The position numbers and the translations under genes were made by a program. A stretch of 43,726 bases of DNA from Nocardiaceae bacterium (GTDB lineage Bacteria; Actinomycetota; Actinomycetes; Mycobacteriales; Mycobacteriaceae), in the NCBI GenBank assembly GCA_021372355.1, contig JAJFUQ010000008.1, forward strand, positions 1 to 43,726. The letters are read 5' to 3'. The notes under the pieces are model-generated. The model searched no databases and was not told the DNA's origin. It worked only from the letters and a program-made list of their open reading frames with translations. Of this stretch, positions 1 to 8,939 are shown piece after piece; the stretch's first letter is position 1; every line of letters begins with the position of its first letter.

Positions 1-657
1 CTGCTCACCACCGCACAGCTCACGCAGACCCACGAAGCAGACCTGACGAAGATCGCCAAGCTGCGCGCCCGCGCCAAGGAGTCGTTCCGGTCGCGCGAGG
101 GCGTGAACCTCACGTTCCTGCCGTTCTTCGCCAAGGCCGTCATCGAGGCGCTCGCGGTCCACCCGAACGTCAACGCGTCGTACGACGAGAACGCCAAGCA
201 GATCACCTACCACGCGAACGTGCACCTGGGCATCGCCGTGGACACCGAGCAGGGCCTGCTCTCCCCCGTCATCCACAACGTCGACTCGATGTCGCTCGGC
301 GAGCTGGCTCGGGCCATCTCGGACCTGGCCAACCGCGCCCGCACCGGCGGTCTCAAGCCGGACGAGCTGGCTGGTGGCACCTTCACGATCACGAACATCG
401 GCAGCAACGGCGCCTTGATGGACACCCCGATCCTGGTGCCGCCGCAGGCTGCGATGCTCGGCACCGGCGCGATCGTCAAGCGCCCCGTGGTCGTCACTGA
501 CGCCGACGGCAATGAGGCGATCTCGATCCGCTCGATGGCGTTCCTGCCGCTCACCTACGACCACCGCTTGGTCGACGGTGCTGATGCCGGACGCTTCATG
601 ACGACTGTCCGCCAGCGTCTCGAAGAAGGCGCTTTCGAAGCTGAATTGGGCCTGTAA
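1..657 (+). CDS. sucB: Dihydrolipoamide acyltransferase (E2), C-terminal part
   Basis: The reading frame is open from the first base, so the N-terminal lipoyl and E1/E3-binding domains lie outside the window. The 218 visible residues are the 2-oxoacid dehydrogenase catalytic domain, which transfers the acyl group from lipoyl-lysine to CoA in the cytoplasmic dehydrogenase complex. The active-site motif DHRLVDG is visible near the end, with His encoded at 562-564 and Asp at 574-576. The [13 protein letters not shown] segment (about 370-415) is also typical of the family. In M. tuberculosis the equivalent gene (dlaT, formerly sucB) serves pyruvate dehydrogenase and peroxide defence, and it sits in the same place before Rv2216, lipB and lipA. 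Whether this copy prefers pyruvate or 2-oxoglutarate cannot be told here. Confidence 0.93.
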   Translation: MLTTAQLTQTHEADLTKIAKLRARAKESFRSREGVNLTFLPFFAKAVIEALAVHPNVNASYDENAKQITYHANVHLGIAVDTEQGLLSPVIHNVDSMSLGELARAISDLANRARTGGLKPDELAGGTFTITNIGSNGALMDTPILVPPQAAMLGTGAIVKRPVVVTDADGNEAISIRSMAFLPLTYDHRLVDGADAGRFMTTVRQRLEEGAFEAELGL

Positions 658-660
658 AGC

Positions 661-1551
661 TTGAGAGTCGCCGTTGCGGGGTCATCAGGGCTGATCGGCA
701 CCGCACTAGTAGCCGCACTTCGTGCCGAAGGGCACGAAGTCGTGCGGCTGGTTCGACGCATCCCCGCAGCGCGCGACGAATTCCGTTGGGACCCGGAGAC
801 CGGTTCGATCGACCGGCGCGCGTTGCGCGGCGCCGATGCGGTGGTCAACCTCTGCGGCGCGAGCATTGACGAGCACCGGTGGACCGGTGAATACAAGCAG
901 CACCTGCGGGACAGCCGAATCGATTCGACGGACGTCCTCGCGGACGCCGTCGTCAAGTCCGGTGTGCCGACCCTCGTCAGTTCCAGCGGTGTTCACTACT
1001 ACGGCAACCCCGGCGATCGTGTGCTCGACGAAACCGGTCCTGCGGGCGACGGCTTCCTGGCGCAACTGTGTGTCGACTGGGAAGCGGCGACCGAGCCTGC
1101 GTCGGAGGCCGGCATCCGTGTCGTGCTGCTGCGCTCGGGTGGAGTGCTGTCGCGTCGCGGCGGCATTCTGGGCAAGCTCAAGCCGTTGTTCGCGCTCGGA
1201 CTCGGTGGCCGTCTCGGCAGTGGTCGTCAGTACCTGCCGTGGATCTCGCTGGAAGACGAGGTTGCGGCGATCATCTTCGCGATCACCGAACCGGCAGTCC
1301 GCGGACCGATCAACCTCGTCGGCCCGGCGCCGGTGACCAACGCCCAGTTCACCCGTGCCTACGCAAAGGTCCTCGACCGGCCGGCGAAGTTCGTCGTGCC
1401 GGAATTCGCGCTCAACGCGGTGTTCGGCGAATTCGCTCGGGAAGGCATCCTCGCAGGTCCGCGAGCGATCCCGGCAGCGCTCGAGAAGGCCGGGTTCACG
1501 TTCCAGCACAACACGATCGGTGAGGCTCTCGAGTGGGCCGCGAACCGGTAG
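661..1551 (+). CDS. TIGR01777 family NAD(P)-binding epimerase-like protein
   Basis: A 296-residue extended short-chain dehydrogenase-like protein of the TIGR01777/DUF1731 family, equivalent by position to M. tuberculosis Rv2216. The N-terminal Rossmann glycine motif AGSSGLIG is at about residues 6-13, and [10 protein letters not shown] at about 101-110 resembles the Ser/Tyr active-site region of SDR epimerases. The C-terminal part ([12 protein letters not shown]...[14 protein letters not shown]) is the DUF1731 tail. The start is TTG at 661, three bases after the E2 stop codon, so the two genes are very probably co-transcribed. The substrate is unknown for the family; a distant link to the SulA-like division protein YfcH is historical naming only. 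Confidence 0.88.
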   Translation: MRVAVAGSSGLIGTALVAALRAEGHEVVRLVRRIPAARDEFRWDPETGSIDRRALRGADAVVNLCGASIDEHRWTGEYKQHLRDSRIDSTDVLADAVVKSGVPTLVSSSGVHYYGNPGDRVLDETGPAGDGFLAQLCVDWEAATEPASEAGIRVVLLRSGGVLSRRGGILGKLKPLFALGLGGRLGSGRQYLPWISLEDEVAAIIFAITEPAVRGPINLVGPAPVTNAQFTRAYAKVLDRPAKFVVPEFALNAVFGEFAREGILAGPRAIPAALEKAGFTFQHNTIGEALEWAANR

Positions 1552-1567
1552 AGCGTAAGTTCGTAGT

Positions 1568-2260
1568 GTGACCGTCAGATCAGCGCGCTTGTCGAGCGAG
1601 CCCGTGGTCGTTTCGGAGCTCGGCCTCGTCGACTACGTCCCCACGTGGGAACTGCAGCGCAGAACCGCCGAGGACGTCGCCGCCGGCGCAGCCCCCGATC
1701 ATCTGTTCCTGCTCGAACATCACTCGGTGTACACAGCCGGCCGACGGACGTCCGACGACGAGCGGCCGACCGATGGCACTCCGGTCATCGACGTCGACCG
1801 CGGCGGAAAGATCACGTGGCACGGTCCCGGCCAGCTCGTCGGATACCCGATCATCAAGCTCGCGGAACCCATCGATGTCGTCGATTACGTTCGGCGGCTC
1901 GAGGAAGCTCTCATCGCCGTGTGTGCGGAGTTCGGCGTCGAGGGTGGGCGCGTCGACGGACGGTCGGGCGTATGGCTTTCGGGGACGAGTCTTCGACCCG
2001 AACGCAAGATCGCCGCGATCGGCGTTCGAGTCCAACGCGGAGTCACGCTCCACGGATTTGCGATCAACTGCAATTCCAACGTCAATGCATTCGGCGCGAT
2101 CGTGCCGTGCGGAATCCGCGACGCCGGAGTCACGAGCCTGAGCCTCGAGGCCGGCCGCGCCATCACCGTCGCGGACGTGCTTCCGGTCGCGCAGCGGTTC
2201 GTCCTCGATGCGCTCAACGGTGACCTCGCCGTCGGCGTCCACGCTGTGGCCCGCGGGTAG
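1568..2260 (+). CDS. lipB: Octanoyl-[ACP]:protein N-octanoyltransferase LipB
   Basis: LipB moves the octanoyl chain from acyl carrier protein to lipoyl-domain lysines, the first step of endogenous lipoate synthesis. The protein is 230 residues. The [17 protein letters not shown] signature is at about residues 78-94. The catalytic dyad is visible as Lys147 (RKIAAIG) and Cys181 (VPCGIRDAG), offset by five from the K142/C176 pair known in M. tuberculosis LipB. The start is GTG at 1568, 16 bases after the previous stop. It lies 9 bases before lipA, consistent with an operon that makes the cofactor for the E2 enzyme just upstream. Confidence 0.95.
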   Translation: MTVRSARLSSEPVVVSELGLVDYVPTWELQRRTAEDVAAGAAPDHLFLLEHHSVYTAGRRTSDDERPTDGTPVIDVDRGGKITWHGPGQLVGYPIIKLAEPIDVVDYVRRLEEALIAVCAEFGVEGGRVDGRSGVWLSGTSLRPERKIAAIGVRVQRGVTLHGFAINCNSNVNAFGAIVPCGIRDAGVTSLSLEAGRAITVADVLPVAQRFVLDALNGDLAVGVHAVARG

Positions 2261-2269
2261 GGTGGAGTA

Positions 2270-3274
2270 ATGGTTTCCGCACCTGAAGGCCGCAAATTGC
2301 TGCGTATCGAGGCTCGTAACGCGGAGACCCCGATCGAGCGCAAGCCGTCGTGGATTCGCACCCGCGCCAAGATGGGTCCCGAGTTCACCGAGCTCAAAGG
2401 CCTCGTCAAGCGCGAAGGCCTGCACACCGTCTGTGAAGAGGCTGGTTGCCCCAACATCTACGAATGCTGGGAAGACCGCGAAGCCACGTTCCTCATCGGC
2501 GGCGATCAGTGCACGCGCCGCTGCGACTTCTGCCAGATCGATACCGGCAAGCCCGCTGACCTCGACCGCGACGAGCCCCGCCGTGTCGCCGAGAGCGTGC
2601 AGACGATGGGCCTGCGCTACTCGACCATCACCGGCGTCGCCCGCGACGACCTGCCCGACGGTGGCGCCTGGCTGTATGCCGAAACCGTCCGGCAGATCCA
2701 CGCCATGAACCCTGGCACCGGCGTCGAGCTGCTCATTCCCGACTTCAACGCCAAGCCGGAACTGCTGGCGGAAGTGTTCGACTCCCGCCCCGAGGTTCTC
2801 GCCCACAACCTCGAGACCGTGCCCCGGGTGTTCAAGCGCATCCGCCCGGCATTCCGGTACGAGCGTTCGCTCGAGGTGATCACCGCCGCACGTGATGCCG
2901 GACTCGTCACGAAGTCGAACCTGATTCTGGGAATGGGCGAGACTCCCGACGAGGTCGACGCCGCGATGGTCGACCTGCACGAAGCCGGCTGCGACATCCT
3001 CACCATCACGCAGTACCTGCGCCCGTCACCGCGTCACCACCCGATCGATCGTTGGGTGAAACCTGAAGAGTTCGTGGCACATTCGGATCGCGCCGTGGAG
3101 ATCGGGTTCGCCGGTGTCATGTCCGGTCCCCTGGTTCGCTCGTCGTACCGGGCCGGCCGCCTCTACGTCCAGGCGATGAACCACCACGGTCGAGCAGTAC
3201 CCGAGGAATTGAGTCACCTCGCCGCGGAGGGAACCGCGTCGCAGGAGGCGCGTGCGGTGCTCGCTCGCCAGTAA
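2270..3274 (+). CDS. lipA: Lipoyl synthase LipA
   Basis: A radical-SAM enzyme that inserts two sulfurs into protein-bound octanoyl chains to make lipoyl groups. The 334-residue protein has both expected iron-sulfur motifs: the auxiliary cluster cysteines Cys55, Cys60 and Cys66 ([12 protein letters not shown]) and the SAM-cluster cysteines Cys81, Cys85 and Cys88 (CTRRCDFC). The C-terminal RSSYRAG motif, which supplies the conserved serine ligand of the auxiliary cluster, is present at about residues 288-294. The ATG start at 2270 follows the lipB stop by 9 bases. Nothing looks degraded. Confidence 0.97.
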   Translation: MVSAPEGRKLLRIEARNAETPIERKPSWIRTRAKMGPEFTELKGLVKREGLHTVCEEAGCPNIYECWEDREATFLIGGDQCTRRCDFCQIDTGKPADLDRDEPRRVAESVQTMGLRYSTITGVARDDLPDGGAWLYAETVRQIHAMNPGTGVELLIPDFNAKPELLAEVFDSRPEVLAHNLETVPRVFKRIRPAFRYERSLEVITAARDAGLVTKSNLILGMGETPDEVDAAMVDLHEAGCDILTITQYLRPSPRHHPIDRWVKPEEFVAHSDRAVEIGFAGVMSGPLVRSSYRAGRLYVQAMNHHGRAVPEELSHLAAEGTASQEARAVLARQ

Positions 3275-3324
3275 TCGGCGCACCCTTGCAACATCAGCCG
3301 GGATAGTACGAATATCCTGGGAGC

Positions 3325-4080
3325 ATGGCAAAGGGCGCTGGGGATCAATCGAAGGAAGCCAAGGCGGCTGCGAAGGCCGCCCGTAAGGCTGCGTCAAAGG
3401 AACGCCGGAAGCAGATCTTCCAGGCGTTCAACATTCAGCGCAAGGAGGACAAGCTCCTCATCCCGCTGATGGCGGCCGCATTCCTCGGCGCGATCGCGAT
3501 CGTGGTGATCCCGGGTCTGATCTTCGACATCGGCTCGCCGTGGTTCCTCGTCCCGATCGGCGTTCTGCTCGGCATCCTGCTGGCTTTCATCATCTTCGGC
3601 CGTCGCGTGCAGAAGTCGGTGTACGGCAAGGCAGAGGGCCAGCCCGGCGCCGCAGCCTGGGTTCTGGAGAACATGAAGGGCCCGTGGCAGGTGCGCAACG
3701 CCGTCGCCGCGACGACCCAGATGGATGCGGTCCACCGGGTCATCGGTCGAGCCGGCATCATCTTCGTCGGTGAGGGTGCCCCGCACCGCGTCAAGCCGCT
3801 GCTTGCACAGGAGAAGAAGCGCACGGGTCGCCTTGTCGGAGACATCCCGGTCTACGAGGTCCTCGTCGGTAACGACGCTGGCCAGGTACCGCTCAAGGAA
3901 CTGCAGAAGCACCTCCTGAAGCTGCCGCGCAACATCGATCAGAAGACGATGGACTCGCTCGACTCGAAGCTGCAGGCTCTCGGCGCTCGCAGCGGACCGG
4001 CCATGCCGAAGGGCCCGCTCCCGCCCGGCGCCAAGATGCGCGGCGGAATGCAGCGAACGGTCAAGCGCCGCACCAGCTGA
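3325..4080 (+). CDS. DUF4191 domain membrane protein (Rv2219-like)
   Basis: A 251-residue protein found next to lipA across mycolic-acid actinobacteria and equivalent by position to Rv2219. The first 35 residues are rich in Lys and Ala. Two hydrophobic helices follow at about residues 44-66 and 73-93. The rest is a soluble domain ending in a Pro/Gly/Lys-rich tail, and no catalytic motif is recognisable. The gene lies 50 bases after lipA and ends at a strong hairpin, so it is probably the last gene of the lipoate operon on this strand. The function is unknown; a role at the membrane can only be inferred from the two helices. Confidence 0.85.
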   Translation: MAKGAGDQSKEAKAAAKAARKAASKERRKQIFQAFNIQRKEDKLLIPLMAAAFLGAIAIVVIPGLIFDIGSPWFLVPIGVLLGILLAFIIFGRRVQKSVYGKAEGQPGAAAWVLENMKGPWQVRNAVAATTQMDAVHRVIGRAGIIFVGEGAPHRVKPLLAQEKKRTGRLVGDIPVYEVLVGNDAGQVPLKELQKHLLKLPRNIDQKTMDSLDSKLQALGARSGPAMPKGPLPPGAKMRGGMQRTVKRRTS

Positions 4081-4090
4081 CCCCGAATCA

Positions 4091-4139
4091 CGAAAATGGA
4101 GCCCGACCCGCGATTTCCGCGGGTCGGGCTCCATTTTCG
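4091..4139. terminator. Bidirectional terminator between converging genes
   Basis: A perfect 22-bp inverted repeat (arms 4091-4112 and 4118-4139, loop ATTTC) whose outer ends are CGAAAATGG and CCATTTTCG, giving a T-run on both strands. It lies between the end of the DUF4191 gene on the plus strand and the end of the RDD gene on the minus strand, so it can terminate both. Confidence 0.9.
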
Positions 4140-4148
4140 TTGCAGGCC

Positions 4149-4586
4149 CTAGCGCGTACGGACAACCGCCGTGCCGCTGAGCCGGTCGTGCAGTCCCCGG
4201 CCGTCGATGTCGACGAAGAACGCCGGGACGACGACCGATAGCAGCGCCGAGCGGATCAGCGCCCGGCCGATTCCGACGCGCTCCTCTGCGCCGACTCGCA
4301 CAACACGCATGCCGAGCAGAAGTTGGCCGGTCGTGAACGAGAACAGCCACACGGACAGCGTCCCCATGAGCGCCCAGACACCCATGACCCAGAATCCGGT
4401 GCGCGGATCCTGTAGTTCCTGCCCGAAAGCGAGTACGACCAGCCCTTCGGCGAGTAGCCAGTCGAGGACTGTGCCGACGAAACGCCGCATGACCGGAGCG
4501 AGCGAATCGGCACCGTCTTCGGGCAGTCCCAAGCGCTTTCCGGCGTATTCGTGCGATTGATCTGCCGTGCTGGCACCGTTTGACAT
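4149..4586 (-). CDS. RDD family membrane protein
   Basis: A 145-residue small integral membrane protein of the RDD family. RFVGTVLDWLLAEGL at about residues 35-49 holds the conserved Arg and Asp of the first helix. A second hydrophobic pair is at about 65-95, and the C-terminal signature DGRGLHDRLSGT is at 128-139. The frame stays open upstream, but the ATG at 4586 was chosen because the family starts shortly before the first helix and the sequence upstream belongs to the glnA promoter region. It is equivalent by position to the RDD gene between Rv2219 and glnA1 in mycobacteria. RDD proteins are mostly uncharacterised; some act in ion transport. Confidence 0.85.
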   Translation of the reverse strand: MSNGASTADQSHEYAGKRLGLPEDGADSLAPVMRRFVGTVLDWLLAEGLVVLAFGQELQDPRTGFWVMGVWALMGTLSVWLFSFTTGQLLLGMRVVRVGAEERVGIGRALIRSALLSVVVPAFFVDIDGRGLHDRLSGTAVVRTR

Positions 4587-4696
4587 GTTTACAACTTTAT
4601 TCGGACCCAATGCTGCGCAATCAAAATGCCCGGTCATAGACTCTCCGATGGTGTGCGCACCGCACTGTGTCGGAGTTAACCGCCCTGGAGCAACGC

Positions 4697-4734
4697 GTAA
4701 CACCACCGAAACATTGGGTTGACCGCTGGGCAAC
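4697..4734 (+). promoter_or_regulatory. GlnR-type operator upstream of glnA
   Basis: Four 5-mers lie at exact 6-bp spacing: GTAAC (4697-4701), GAAAC (4708-4712), TTGAC (4719-4723) and GCAAC (4730-4734). This matches the actinobacterial GlnR a1-b1-a2-b2 box (gTnAC-n6-GaAAC-n6-GtnAC-n6-GAAAc), with the first pair perfect and the second pair one mismatch per half-site. It ends 82 bases before the glnA start, which fits nitrogen-responsive control of glnA. GlnR itself is not in the window. Seen: the motif and its spacing. Inferred: GlnR binding. Confidence 0.75.
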
Positions 4735-4816
4735 ACCGCGTCCATACGTTCGAACGTGGCGTGACCCTAGTAGTCGCTACATTGCTAGGGAACTCATCCC
4801 CGAAGGAGTATCTAGA

Positions 4817-6253
4817 GTGGCGTTTACCACGGCCGAAGAGGTCGCCAAGTTCATCAAGGACGAGGGTGTCGAATACGTCGACATTCGCTTCTGTGACCTT
4901 CCTGGTGTCCAGCAGCACTTCTCGATCCCGGCTTCAACCTTCACGCCGGAACTGGCTGAAGAAGGTCTTGCATTCGACGGTTCGTCGGTGCGCGGTTTCC
5001 AGGCGATCAACGAGTCGGACATGCTCCTGCTCCCGGACGTCTCCACCGCGCAGCTCGACCCGTTCCGCGCCGCCAAGACCCTGAACATCAACTGCTTCGT
5101 GCACGACCCGTTCACGCGCGAGGCTTACAGCCGTGACCCGCGTAACGTCGCGAAGAAGGCGCAGGAGTACCTGAAGAGCACCGGCATCGCCGACACCGCT
5201 TACTTCGGTCCTGAGGCCGAGTTCTACATCTTCGACTCGGTTCGTTTCGACTCGGGCCCGAACGGTGCCTTCTACGAGGTCGACTCGATCTCGGGTTGGT
5301 GGAACACCGGCAACGAGTTCAACGCTGACGGTTCGCCGAACCGCGGTTACAAGGTCCGCTTCAAGGGTGGTTACTTCCCGGTTGCGCCGTACGACCACTA
5401 TGTGGACGTCCGCGACAAGATGTCGACCAACCTGATCAACGCCGGCTTCGAGCTCGAGCGTGGTCACCACGAGGTCGGTACCGCTGGTCAGGCTGAGATC
5501 AACTACCGCTTCGACACGCTGCTCAAGGCCGCTGACGACCTGCAGCTGTTCAAGTACATCATCAAGAACACCGCTTGGGCTGAGGGCCACACGGCCACCT
5601 TCATGCCGAAGCCGCTGTTCGGTGACAACGGTTCGGGTATGCACGTCCACCAGTCGCTCTGGAAGGACGGCAAGCCGCTGTTCTACGACGAGTCGGGCTA
5701 CGGCGGTCTCTCGGACATCGCTCGTCACTACATCGGCGGTATCCTCAAGCACGCTCCGTCGCTGCTTGCGTTCACCAACCCGACGATCAACTCGTACCAC
5801 CGTCTGGTTCCGGGTTACGAGGCTCCGATCAACCTCGTCTACTCGGCCCGTAACCGTTCGGCTGCCGTCCGTATCCCGGTCACCGGCACCAACGCCAAGG
5901 CCAAGCGCATCGAGTTCCGTGCACCTGACTCGTCGGGTAACCCGTACCTCGCCTTCGCTGCCATGATGATGGCCGGCCTGGACGGTGTGAAGAACAAGAT
6001 CGAGCCGATGAGCCCGGTCGACAAGGACCTCTACGAGCTTCCGCCCGAGGAGGCCAAGGACATCCCGCAGGCTCCCACCAGCCTCGCCGAGGTCATCAAC
6101 AATCTGGAGAAGGACCACGACTACCTCCTCGAGGGTGGCGTCTTCACCGAGGACCTCATCGAGACCTGGATCGACCTCAAGCGCACCCAGGAAATCGCGC
6201 CGGTCAACCTGCGTCCGCACCCGTACGAGTTCGCTCTGTACTACGACGTCTAA
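4817..6253 (+). CDS. glnA: Type I glutamine synthetase GlnA
   Basis: Makes glutamine from glutamate, ammonia and ATP as a cytoplasmic dodecamer. The GTG start at 4817 gives 478 residues, the same length as M. tuberculosis GlnA1, and is preceded by a good ribosome binding site (GAAGGAG, 4802-4808). The frame is open farther upstream, but that part crosses the GlnR box and is not coding. Signatures present are [22 protein letters not shown], the ATP-loop segment [16 protein letters not shown] and NRSAAVRIP. Tyr406 in KDLYELPP is the adenylylation site used by GlnE, whose gene lies 20 kb downstream. Codon choice is strongly biased, as expected for a highly expressed gene. Expected control: GlnR transcriptionally, GlnE post-translationally. 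Confidence 0.97.
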   Translation: MAFTTAEEVAKFIKDEGVEYVDIRFCDLPGVQQHFSIPASTFTPELAEEGLAFDGSSVRGFQAINESDMLLLPDVSTAQLDPFRAAKTLNINCFVHDPFTREAYSRDPRNVAKKAQEYLKSTGIADTAYFGPEAEFYIFDSVRFDSGPNGAFYEVDSISGWWNTGNEFNADGSPNRGYKVRFKGGYFPVAPYDHYVDVRDKMSTNLINAGFELERGHHEVGTAGQAEINYRFDTLLKAADDLQLFKYIIKNTAWAEGHTATFMPKPLFGDNGSGMHVHQSLWKDGKPLFYDESGYGGLSDIARHYIGGILKHAPSLLAFTNPTINSYHRLVPGYEAPINLVYSARNRSAAVRIPVTGTNAKAKRIEFRAPDSSGNPYLAFAAMMMAGLDGVKNKIEPMSPVDKDLYELPPEEAKDIPQAPTSLAEVINNLEKDHDYLLEGGVFTEDLIETWIDLKRTQEIAPVNLRPHPYEFALYYDV

Positions 6254-6279
6254 GTCGACGTAAGTCGCTAGGAGTCTTC

Positions 6280-6313
6280 AAGACCCCCGAGAGCTTCGGT
6301 TCTCGGGGGTCTT
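6280..6313 (+). terminator. Rho-independent terminator of glnA
   Basis: A 13-bp perfect stem (AAGACCCCCGAGA, 6280-6292, with its complement at 6301-6313) and an 8-base loop, 26 bases after the glnA stop. The descending arm ends in CTTT, a short T-run. It also ends 3 bases before the stop codon of the minus-strand gene that follows, so it may serve that gene too. Confidence 0.88.
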
Positions 6314-6315
6314 TG

Positions 6316-6675
6316 CTATGCCCACCGCCTCCGTGAGAGTGCTGCATCGACTCGTCCCGCAAGAGCGTCGAGAACGTCCACGTACGACGGAGAGACTTCG
6401 ATCTGCATGACGGTGTCCGATTCGATCCCATCGAAGAGCGCACCGACTTCGCCAAACGCGAAGTCGAAGAATGAGCAACAGCCGGATTCCTTCTCCGCCA
6501 GCGCCCGGGCGCGGGGCTCAGCACCGGGCGCGAGCGCCAGGTCGAGCCGGACATCGCTCAGACGTCGTGCTTCAACCACGGATTCGGCGAAGAAGTCATC
6601 GAACTCGGCAACCCGTACGGGCTGTTCAACGGTCGGCAACGTGCATGCCGCGGGCACCCAGTCCTCAGGTTCCAT
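6316..6675 (-). CDS. Conserved hypothetical protein with CCSFF motif
   Basis: A 119-residue soluble protein starting MEPEDWVPAACTLPT. I recognise it as one of a group of actinobacterial conserved hypotheticals that share WVPAACTLP at the N-terminus and ACCSFF in the middle, but I know of no assigned function. Cys11 and the Cys66-Cys67 pair are the visible candidates for metal or thiol chemistry. No membrane helix or signal peptide is seen. The gene converges on glnA and shares its terminator region. The ATG at 6675 gives the family-typical N-terminus. It marks the first gene of the accessory block between glnA and glnE. Confidence 0.7.
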   Translation of the reverse strand: MEPEDWVPAACTLPTVEQPVRVAEFDDFFAESVVEARRLSDVRLDLALAPGAEPRARALAEKESGCCSFFDFAFGEVGALFDGIESDTVMQIEVSPSYVDVLDALAGRVDAALSRRRWA

Positions 6676-6846
6676 AGCGCAACGGTAGTCCCGAATCGAG
6701 CGCCTCCAGGATCCGGAGAACGCCGATTTCCGGGTTCTTGGTACTCACGTACAGATTTGGCGCGAGATCGTTCCACTTCCGTGCACGAGCAGTGACAATC
6801 GCCGCCTTACGGTGGTCGCAGTGACCCTATGAACGGTGGATCTGCC

Positions 6847-7200
6847 ATGTCTGTCACGAAGTTCGTCGTTACCGCTGCGTCCGTGGGATGTCTGGCGCTT
6901 GCTTCGACCGGGGTTGTTTCGGCCGCCCCGGCCGACGTCAGGATTCAGACGTACGGTCCGGTCGTCACCCCTGGCTGGGTCTCGAACGTGTACGGATTTT
7001 CGGCTCGCAGCATTTGCCGGTTCTTGTTCCCGAGCGATGCTGCTCCGCACAACCAGGTGATGGCTGCGGGCTTGTCATTGACGTATTCGACGGTGTCGTC
7101 GACCGCTACCGAAACCCGGGGGTCGGGCGGTGCGGAGTCGTCTATATCTGGCGTGCAGAAACTGACTCGCGCGAGCGCCGTCATGGCGCAGTGCCGCTAG
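6847..7200 (+). CDS. Small secreted hypothetical protein
   Basis: A 117-residue protein with a clear Sec signal peptide: a short Lys-containing N-terminus, the hydrophobic stretch FVVTAASVGCLALAST, and a VSAAP cleavage region at about residue 26. The mature part is about 90 residues, with two cysteines (SIC and the C-terminal AQC) that could form one disulfide. An in-frame ATG exists 18 bases upstream, but 6847 was chosen because GGTGGA lies just before it and the signal peptide then has normal length. I do not recognise a family. It is the first of three adjacent plus-strand genes for secreted proteins. Confidence 0.6.
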   Translation: MSVTKFVVTAASVGCLALASTGVVSAAPADVRIQTYGPVVTPGWVSNVYGFSARSICRFLFPSDAAPHNQVMAAGLSLTYSTVSSTATETRGSGGAESSISGVQKLTRASAVMAQCR

Positions 7201-7374
7201 TCGCCAGAAACGGACAAACCGCCCCCTTTGGTGCCCGAATTACACCCCTTGGGTGCTCGGTCCTAGCCCCGGGGTGCGTAGGGAAGACCAGCAGTTGGTT
7301 GAAGACTCATGGATGCCGCCAGATCGATCGACCGGGCGGGGCCGCAAGGCCAAACACCCTGTCAGGAGTCGACA

Positions 7375-7884
7375 ATGAGGATCACCCTCTGCGCCGCGTC
7401 GCTCACCGCAGCCGCCACGCTTTTCACCAGCCTTCCCGCCGCCACCGCCGCGCCATCTCGCGAGTCCAGCGACTTCACCGCGGAGCAACAGACGTTGTTG
7501 AGTCACCTCTCGGGTGGCTACAAGGCGAGTGATTGCAAGCCGATGGACCGCGAGGAGTCTTCGATCTACGTGGCAGCAATTTCCTGCAACAACTCGCGCA
7601 GCGGCGCTACCGACGGAGTCGTCTACTTCCTGTACGAATCAACGGACACGATGAACAAGGACTTCGACGTTTCGTTCAAGGATGCAACCGCCGACCCGAC
7701 CTGCGGTGGGCACAACAACCCGGCGGCTTGGGAACGCAAAGGCAATCCCCTTGGCCGAATCGGTTGCGTCCGCAACGACGGAACGCCGTGGCTCATGTGG
7801 TCCAACACCGAGACCCTGATGATCAGCCTTGCACGAGGCACCGACATGGATGCCCTGGTCACCTGGTGGCAGAAGAACGGCTGA
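7375..7884 (+). CDS. Small secreted hypothetical protein, four cysteines
   Basis: A 169-residue protein. The ATG at 7375 is preceded by CAGGAG (7362-7367) and gives a standard signal peptide (MRITLCAASLTAAATLF... with cleavage near ATAAPS, about residue 26). The mature domain has four Cys (SDCK, ISCNN, PTCGG, IGCVR), enough for two disulfides, and an alternating hydrophobic pattern (DGVVYFLYE, PWLMWS). The pattern DC...CxN...VxYFLY resembles extracytoplasmic domains found in some mycobacterial and rhodococcal Ser/Thr kinases and related secreted proteins, but that link is a guess. It is followed by a strong terminator. Confidence 0.7.
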   Translation: MRITLCAASLTAAATLFTSLPAATAAPSRESSDFTAEQQTLLSHLSGGYKASDCKPMDREESSIYVAAISCNNSRSGATDGVVYFLYESTDTMNKDFDVSFKDATADPTCGGHNNPAAWERKGNPLGRIGCVRNDGTPWLMWSNTETLMISLARGTDMDALVTWWQKNG

Positions 7885-7922
7885 CCGCTCTTATGGATCG
7901 CACCCGCGATGCGATCGAACCG

Positions 7923-7960
7923 AAAGGGCCTCGGGGAATTTGATCCCCCGAGGCCCTTTT
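7923..7960 (+). terminator. Rho-independent terminator
   Basis: A perfect 14-bp stem (AAAGGGCCTCGGGG, 7923-7936, with its complement at 7946-7959) ending in TTTT. It lies 38 bases after the stop of the secreted protein gene ending at 7884. Confidence 0.88.
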
Positions 7961-8117
7961 CAATGCTTTGCGAGCGCTACCTAGTTCGACGGCATTAACG
8001 ATCTTGATCACTTATGAGTTCGCAGCCGCAATTTTCGACATGTAACGAAGTAGGACTCCAGTGCGAAGAATCGCCCGGTGCCAGTTTCGGCCCACAGGCA
8101 AGCCTAAGGATCATTGC

Positions 8118-8876
8118 ATGCGCGTTCGTCGCCTCCTCATTGCCGCCGGAGTTGTGGCGCTGTCGATCTGTTCGGCGTCAGTCGCCAGCGCCGACGGCAG
8201 CAGCCAGTACGCGAGCGGGACGACGGGTGTCGATATCTCGTACCCGAACTGCGGACTCAGCGCGAGCGACATTCCTGCGATCAGCTATGCCATCGTCGGC
8301 GTGACTGGTGGTCGGGTGGACCTAGGCAACTCCTGCCTTCAGGACGAACTGGCCCTGCTGTCGGCGAAGACGTCGAACATCAGCTTCTACGCGAACACCG
8401 GCTGGTACGCCGAGACGAGCAACACCGCCTGGCTTTCCGGCTACCCGTGCCCCACGACGAACACGACCGGCGGCCCGACGACCGCCGCGGAATGCGCCGC
8501 GTACAACTACGGATACCACGCCGGAATCTCTGCATTCGACCGCGTCGGTGCGCGGGGCGCGGGCGTGATGTGGTGGCTCGATGTCGAGACCGGAAACTCA
8601 TGGAACGCTGACACGCTCCAGAACCGTATGAGCCTGCTCGGCGAGCGGGACGCCCTCATCTTCAAGGGCGCCTCGGACGTCGGTGCGTACAGCACCACGT
8701 CGCAATGGAACTCCATCACGGGCACCTGGAATGCCGGATGGTACAGCTGGGGCGCGACCGTTGTCGGCGGAAGCAAGCCTGCTACGAAGACCTGTCAGCA
8801 AGCGGGATTCGCGGGCAAGCGGTTCCTGCTCATCCAGTACAAGCCGCGGAAGATCGACTACGACTACGCCTGCTGA
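8118..8876 (+). CDS. Secreted GH25-like (lysozyme-fold) protein
   Basis: A 252-residue exported protein. The ATG at 8118 gives a compact signal peptide (MRVRRLLIAAGVVALSICSASVASA) and is preceded by AAGGA. The mature part fits a glycoside hydrolase family 25/DUF1906-like barrel: it opens with GVDISYPNCG, which carries the usual first-strand Asp, and has WWLDVETGNSW, a DxE pair in the position of the GH25 acidic residues. It ends in QYKPRKIDYDYAC. Six cysteines are spread over the domain. GH25 enzymes cleave peptidoglycan glycans; some actinobacterial relatives have no proven activity, so lytic function is inferred. The stop is followed by a hairpin shared with the converging lipase gene. Confidence 0.78.
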   Translation: MRVRRLLIAAGVVALSICSASVASADGSSQYASGTTGVDISYPNCGLSASDIPAISYAIVGVTGGRVDLGNSCLQDELALLSAKTSNISFYANTGWYAETSNTAWLSGYPCPTTNTTGGPTTAAECAAYNYGYHAGISAFDRVGARGAGVMWWLDVETGNSWNADTLQNRMSLLGERDALIFKGASDVGAYSTTSQWNSITGTWNAGWYSWGATVVGGSKPATKTCQQAGFAGKRFLLIQYKPRKIDYDYAC

Positions 8877-8890
8877 TCATCGCAAGAGCA

Positions 8891-8923
8891 CAGACCTCGG
8901 ACGCGCAGCGCATCCGGGGTCTG
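8891..8923. terminator. Hairpin between converging genes
   Basis: Two 15-base arms (8891-8905 and 8909-8923, CAGACCTCGGACGCG with CGCATCCGGGGTCTG) pair with one G-T wobble and one mismatch around a 3-base loop. It sits between the GH25-like gene and the lipase gene, which end facing each other. There is no T-run, so termination is likely but not certain. Confidence 0.5.
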
Positions 8924-8939
8924 TCGTAGAACGATCGGC

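Noticed and set aside
1580..2980. 466-codon open frame on the minus strand over lipB and lipA
   Set aside because: It lies opposite two certain genes, has no recognisable domain, and is the usual shadow of a high-GC coding strand.
4934..6220. 428-codon open frame antisense to glnA
   Set aside because: Composition (Val/Arg/Asp-rich, no motif) is what the reverse strand of a biased, highly expressed gene gives.
7201..7374. Inverted repeat CACCCC...GGGGTG in the gap before the second secreted protein
   Set aside because: Only 6-bp arms over a long GC-rich spacer, easily expected by chance in this base composition.
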